Shown here piece after piece: positions 7,354 to 10,553 of a stretch of DNA of 10,553 nt. A program made the position numbers and the translations under genes. The DNA comes from Dehalococcoidia bacterium (lineage in GTDB: Bacteria > Chloroflexota > Dehalococcoidia > GIF9 > AB-539-J10), in NCBI GenBank assembly GCA_030669525.1, contig DAOVDO010000018.1, positions 1-10,553 of the forward strand, written 5' to 3'. Numbering within the stretch: the stretch's first letter is position 1; each line of letters begins with the position of its first letter. The notes below the pieces were generated by a model. That model saw only the letters and a list, made by a program, of their open reading frames with translations, had not been told where the DNA came from and did no database searches.

Positions 7354-8199
7354 TTACTTATTACGTTCCCGGTAGTCCTGGATATAGCGTCTCATATACT
7401 GATCGCGGTCAAGCAATGCATCAGTGGCGAGAATTGCTGGACGCATCTTGGCTACATCCACCACCGGGCAGGTCACCCCGGCCTCAAGGACGATAGCCAG
7501 GAAGACACCATTAATAAGACTTCGATCAGGCATGCCGAAAGAGACATTACTGCCTCCCAGAGTCATATTCACCCCTAATTCGGCCTTAATTCTACGAATT
7601 GCTTCTATTATTGTCAACGCTGCCTTGCTATCTGCCGCCGCTGGCATGTTCAGACAATCGATTATGATGTCTTCACGGGGAATGCCCAACGCCTCTGCCC
7701 GTTCTACAATTTTACTAGCAATGGATACCCGTTTATCAGCAGTCTTTGGAATCCCTTCTTCGTCATCCATCGTCAAGCCGATGACTGCCGCTTTATATTC
7801 CTTGACCAGAGGTAAAACTTCACTCAGGGAACTTTCCTGTCCTGTCACCGAGTTAATGAGGGGCTTACCCCTGTAGATTTTAAGGGCTGCCTCCAGAGCC
7901 TTTGGCTTGCTGCTATCGATACACAGCGGCACATCTACCACGTCCATCACCACCTGTATAGCCTGAGGCAGCAAGACCGTCTCGTCTACACCCGCAGCTC
8001 CCACATTAACATCCAGAATGTCAGCTTTAGCCTGTACCTGCTCCAGGGCTTCCTGGCGTACAAGTTCCAGGTCACCAGCCTGCAACGCTGCAGCCAGTCT
8101 TTTCTTGCCCGTGGGATTAATACGTTCACCTATCAGCACTGTCGGCATCTTATCGCTAATGATTACTTCTTTTGTAGCACTTGAAACTCTGGTTTCCAT
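7354..8199 (-). CDS. acsE: Methyltetrahydrofolate:corrinoid protein methyltransferase (AcsE/MtgA type)
   Basis: The product (281 residues) is a pterin-binding TIM-barrel methyltransferase that moves a methyl group between methyl-THF and a corrinoid protein in the cytoplasm. Signatures are IGERINPTGKKR (23-34), LDVNVG (62-67), CIDSSKP (93-99), INSVTGQ (115-121) with Asn116, DCLNMPAAAD (181-190) and GGSNVSFGMPDR (215-226) with Asn218; the last corresponds to the N5-contacting Asn of Moorella MeTr. An upstream in-frame ATG exists at 8223, but it would overlap the previous gene. The ATG at 8199 has a strong GGGAGGT site 7 nt away and is preferred. In acetogens AcsE serves the CFeSP of acetyl-CoA synthase. 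Here the neighbours are a RACo-type activator and an MtbC-type corrinoid protein, so it may instead be an MtgA-like enzyme taking methyl groups from a demethylation system. Family is certain; the symbol is tentative. Confidence 0.92.
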   Translation of the reverse strand: METRVSSATKEVIISDKMPTVLIGERINPTGKKRLAAALQAGDLELVRQEALEQVQAKADILDVNVGAAGVDETVLLPQAIQVVMDVVDVPLCIDSSKPKALEAALKIYRGKPLINSVTGQESSLSEVLPLVKEYKAAVIGLTMDDEEGIPKTADKRVSIASKIVERAEALGIPREDIIIDCLNMPAAADSKAALTIIEAIRRIKAELGVNMTLGGSNVSFGMPDRSLINGVFLAIVLEAGVTCPVVDVAKMRPAILATDALLDRDQYMRRYIQDYRERNK

Positions 8200-8203
8200 G
8201 CGA

Positions 8204-10033
8204 TTAACCTCCCTTATCTGCATGTGATTTTATCGACATTGCCTCTATATAAGTTCTTGCAAAGCCAGGAACTGTTGCCAGTTCAATATAACCAGTCTGC
8301 CTGGCTATATCCTGTGCTTCGGCTCTCTTGCCACAGGATATCAGGGCTAACCTGGCTCCTGTCCCAGCGGCATTTCCTACCTGCCGAAAGCGCCCCAAAG
8401 GCAGCGATGGCAGCATGCCAATGGCTATCGCACCAGAAATATCTATGTAGGTGCCGAATGCTCCGGCGATAATAACCTGCTTGATCTCTCTTTCAGTATG
8501 GCCACTATCCTCCAATAGCACCTGAATACCTGTCTGTATAGCTGCCTTGGCCAGTTGTAATTCTCGCACATCTTGCTGTGTAATGCTAATCGCCGGGAGC
8601 CCATCCCGCTCTTCTTCACTGACTATCACAAACTCACGCTGCCTCTGGTTAGTACGCACCCGCGGATGATTTTCCCCCATCCTGCCCCTTTTATTCAGCA
8701 CCCCATTGAGATAAAGTTGAGCCAAAGTATCTAATATACCGGAGCCACAAATGCCCACTGGTGGAGCTCCGTTGATAGTCTGATACTTGACCTCGTCATC
8801 TACCAGTTGCAGCCGTTCTATGGCACCACTGGCAGCTCGCATGCCATCTTTAATATGGCCCCCTTCAAAAGCAGGGCCCGAGGCACAGGAAACGCTGGTC
8901 ATCTTACCATCGCTTGCCAGACAGACCTCGGTGTTCGTGCCAATATCCAGTGCAATTGAGAGTCCATCAGACTGTCTAACTTCCGTGGCCATTAGCATAG
9001 CTACGTGGTCTGCACCCACAAAACCAGCAATGTTGGGCAACAGGTGTGTGTAGGCTCCTGGAGCAATATGTAAACCTATATCACGAGCTTTGATATCCAG
9101 CGCTTCGTTGACTGCCGGCACAAAAGGGGAATGAGCCAGTTGGTCAACTGGTAATCTCAGCAACAGGTGGTGCATAGCAGTATTGCCCACTATCACCGAC
9201 TCGACGATTTGCCCTCTACTGGCATCGATATCAGCACACAAATCTCCAGCCAGTTCATTTAGCGCCTTCACCACTACCCTGCTCATCTGCCTGCCTTTCT
9301 TTGGTGAGCCCATGACATAGGAGATGCGGGACACAATGTCCTCCCCATAGCCTATTTGAGGGTTCATAATCCCTTTGGCAACCAAAGTCCGGCCATCGTT
9401 AAAATCAACCAGATAACCAGCTATCTTGGTGGTGCCAAGGTCAACAGCCAACCCCAATTGGCGACCAGTCCACGAGCCAACGGCTATTACCTCATCCTCT
9501 CGCACAGAAGCCTGTACCTGCCAGTTCCATGACCGCAGTCGCCGTGAAAGAACTCGAAGCACATTAATATCAATCGTGCTGCAGTGTGCTTGCTTCTGCT
9601 CCAGTCCGTCCAGAACACGCTCAATATCACTCCTCGGGTCTGATAAAGATGGCGCTTGCAGTTCTAAATGATAGGTACGAACAGGTGGGTCCAGGCTAAC
9701 GCTGAACTCTAAGCCTTCTACCTGAGTTCGCTGCGGGCTGCTCATTGATTCAGGGGGCACCAGCAACTTGCAATCGCTGGTGGGATAAGTCTGGCAGGCC
9801 AACCGATAGCCCTCCCGCAACTCCTGAGATGAAAGCTTCCGCAGTTCAGCAGAAGTTGCCTCTGAGACAGTCCCGCTTAGAACCTGTATCTTACAGCCGC
9901 CACATAACCCACGCCCACCACATATACTAACAAGACCCGCACCCAGCTTCTGACCGCAGTCTAAAAGCGATTGCTCAGCCGAGCATTCCCCACGTCGCCC
10001 TACAGGTTCAAACTCTATATAGTATGAATTCAA
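8204..10033 (-). CDS. RACo-type reductive activator of corrinoid proteins ([2Fe-2S] plus ASKHA ATPase)
   Basis: RACo-family proteins use ATP and a [2Fe-2S] cluster to return oxidised Co(II) corrinoid proteins to the active Co(I) state. This 609-residue protein has the full layout. An N-terminal plant-type ferredoxin domain holds Cys38, Cys44, Cys47 and Cys80 (CGGRGLCGGC and LACQT). A linker of about 100 residues follows, then a C-terminal actin-like ATPase region with AVDLGTTK (196-203), ALDIGTNTE (361-369), CGSGILD (429-435) and IAGAFGTYID (522-531). Translation most likely begins at TTG (10031-10033): an AGGAA site lies 6 nt upstream, an in-frame TAG at 10043-10045 rules out an earlier start, and the next in-frame ATG (residue 97) would delete the ferredoxin domain. 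Its client is presumably the corrinoid protein encoded just upstream or a CFeSP elsewhere. RamA-like activators differ in carrying [4Fe-4S] clusters at the C-terminus, which are absent here. Confidence 0.95.
   Translation of the reverse strand: MNSYYIEFEPVGRRGECSAEQSLLDCGQKLGAGLVSICGGRGLCGGCKIQVLSGTVSEATSAELRKLSSQELREGYRLACQTYPTSDCKLLVPPESMSSPQRTQVEGLEFSVSLDPPVRTYHLELQAPSLSDPRSDIERVLDGLEQKQAHCSTIDINVLRVLSRRLRSWNWQVQASVREDEVIAVGSWTGRQLGLAVDLGTTKIAGYLVDFNDGRTLVAKGIMNPQIGYGEDIVSRISYVMGSPKKGRQMSRVVVKALNELAGDLCADIDASRGQIVESVIVGNTAMHHLLLRLPVDQLAHSPFVPAVNEALDIKARDIGLHIAPGAYTHLLPNIAGFVGADHVAMLMATEVRQSDGLSIALDIGTNTEVCLASDGKMTSVSCASGPAFEGGHIKDGMRAASGAIERLQLVDDEVKYQTINGAPPVGICGSGILDTLAQLYLNGVLNKRGRMGENHPRVRTNQRQREFVIVSEEERDGLPAISITQQDVRELQLAKAAIQTGIQVLLEDSGHTEREIKQVIIAGAFGTYIDISGAIAIGMLPSLPLGRFRQVGNAAGTGARLALISCGKRAEAQDIARQTGYIELATVPGFARTYIEAMSIKSHADKGG
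8207..8213 (-). promoter_or_regulatory. Ribosome binding site that fixes the methyltransferase start
   Basis: The minus strand reads GGGAGGT, directly followed by the TAA stop of the reactivator gene (8204-8206) and, 7 nt after the site, the ATG at 8199. This supports the shorter start over the ATG at 8223 and suggests translational coupling between the two genes. Confidence 0.75.
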
Positions 10034-10039
10034 GCTTAT

Positions 10040-10044
10040 TTCCT
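10040..10044 (-). promoter_or_regulatory. Ribosome binding site supporting a TTG start
   Basis: The minus strand reads AGGAA six nt upstream of the TTG at 10031-10033. Together with the in-frame stop at 10043-10045 it supports the non-ATG start of the reactivator. The 109-nt spacer 10034-10142 is otherwise AT-rich; I saw no hairpin with a T tract and no convincing promoter in it. Confidence 0.5.
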
Positions 10045-10142
10045 ATAGAAACATAATGAAGGAACCAAACACGCTATTCTACCTCATCCCAACACTAAAT
10101 TTCATATCCCAATTTAATTTAATCGAACAACCGCACTTGCTT

Positions 10143-10553
10143 CTACCCCTTCCCCACAAGCGCTTCCGCCAATTTAACAGCTTCAGATGCATCATCGGCA
10201 TAACCATCAAATCCAGCCTTTTCAGCCCACTCACGTGTTACGGGCGCACCACCAACCACCACCTTAGTTTTATCCCTCAGCCCGGCAGCCTTCAAAGCCT
10301 CAAGCGTATTGATTGCGTCTGGCATTGTCATAGTCAACAGGGCTGACAAACCCAGAATATCATAATCACCTTCTGCAACTGCCTTGCAGAAATTCTCTGC
10401 AGGCACATCAATACCTATATCCGTTACCCTCCATCCGGCCCCCTTCAACATCATGGATACGATGCTCTTTCCTATGGTGTGAATATCTCCTTTCACTGTC
10501 CCTATTAAAAATTTACCTGCGATGGGCACATCTACTTTAGCCAATTCGGGCTC
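10143..10553 (-). CDS. Methyltransferase corrinoid (B12-binding) protein, MtbC/MtgC type, 5' end cut by the window
   Basis: The frame is open to the right edge, giving 136 visible residues, so the true start lies outside; the TTG at 10544 is an internal Leu codon. The visible part is a Rossmann-like cobalamin-binding domain. It has the base-off signature GDIHTIG (Asp23, His25 and Gly28 of the visible part), whose His ligates cobalt. SALLTMTM (70-77) and VGGAPVT (100-106) are the other two cobalamin-contacting motifs. Family members are about 210-220 residues, so the missing N-terminal part should be the helical cap domain. Such proteins shuttle methyl groups between a substrate-specific methyltransferase (methylamines, glycine betaine, methanol, methoxy-aromatics) and a second methyltransferase. 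They are unrelated to the two-subunit CFeSP of the acetyl-CoA pathway. The RACo-type activator and the methyl-THF methyltransferase that follow are its natural partners. Its methyl donor cannot be told without the upstream genes. Confidence 0.93.
   Translation of the reverse strand, partial: EPELAKVDVPIAGKFLIGTVKGDIHTIGKSIVSMMLKGAGWRVTDIGIDVPAENFCKAVAEGDYDILGLSALLTMTMPDAINTLEALKAAGLRDKTKVVVGGAPVTREWAEKAGFDGYADDASEAVKLAEALVGKG

Noticed and set aside
7322..8199. Identical 11-nt gene starts (ATGGAAACCAG) of the methyltransferase and the MetV-RnfC fusion
   Set aside because: The upstream sequences and the codons after the match differ, so it is most simply a chance similarity of short N-termini, not a repeat element.
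8200..8223. Longer methyltransferase starting at the ATG at 8223
   Set aside because: It would overlap the reactivator gene by 20 nt without a clear ribosome site, while the ATG at 8199 has GGGAGGT at ideal spacing.
10143..10544. Corrinoid protein as a complete 133-residue gene starting at TTG 10544
   Set aside because: The frame stays open to the window edge and the family needs an N-terminal cap domain of about 80 residues; the gene is truncated by the window, not short.

Overview
The window is a bacterial gene cluster for one-carbon (C1) metabolism, with every supported gene on the minus strand. Read in the direction of transcription (right to left) the order is: a corrinoid protein (cut by the right edge), a RACo-type corrinoid-protein reactivator with a [2Fe-2S] domain, a pterin-dependent methyl-THF:corrinoid methyltransferase (AcsE/MtgA type), a MetV-RnfC fusion protein, a stand-alone MetV, MetF (methylene-THF reductase), a formate/nitrite-family channel (FNT), FolD, and formate-THF ligase Fhs (cut by the left edge). 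Together these cover every tetrahydrofolate step between formate and a methyl-corrinoid, which is the methyl branch of the Wood-Ljungdahl pathway. The tight spacing, with a 4-nt gap, a 26-nt overlap and an ATGA overlap, suggests one main transcription unit. The 306-nt gap before folD is the most likely place for an internal promoter.

The organism is very probably a strictly anaerobic bacterium with a folate-based Wood-Ljungdahl pathway: an acetogen-like, dehalogenating, syntrophic or methyl-group-using lineage. The style of the Fhs, FolD and FNT proteins would fit Chloroflexota/Dehalococcoidia or a relative, but that is an impression from memory and not a result. No rRNA, tRNA, mobile element, CRISPR array or phage gene was seen.

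Layout: 1-1640 fhs (3' end missing); 1697-2581 folD; 2582-2887 non-coding leader with a candidate promoter and an inverted repeat; 2888-3754 FNT channel; 3826-4701 metF; 4698-5336 metV; 5311-7332 metV-rnfC fusion; 7354-8199 methyltransferase; 8204-10033 reactivator; 10034-10142 short spacer; 10143-10553 corrinoid protein (5' end missing).

How the genes could work together: RACo reduces inactive Co(II) corrinoid protein to Co(I). The corrinoid protein and the methyltransferase exchange a methyl group with THF. MetF, MetV and the MetV-RnfC fusion interconvert methyl-THF and methylene-THF, with RnfC as the probable NAD(H) and flavin module. FolD interconverts methylene- and formyl-THF, Fhs interconverts formyl-THF and formate plus ATP, and the FNT channel moves formate across the membrane. 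Run one way this fixes formate into methyl groups. Run the other way it oxidises methyl groups to excretable formate with ATP formation. The two most notable points are the MetV-RnfC fusion beside a second, separate MetV, and the pairing of a complete formate-to-methyl pathway with an MtbC/MtgC-type corrinoid protein. No CODH/ACS or CFeSP gene is visible here.
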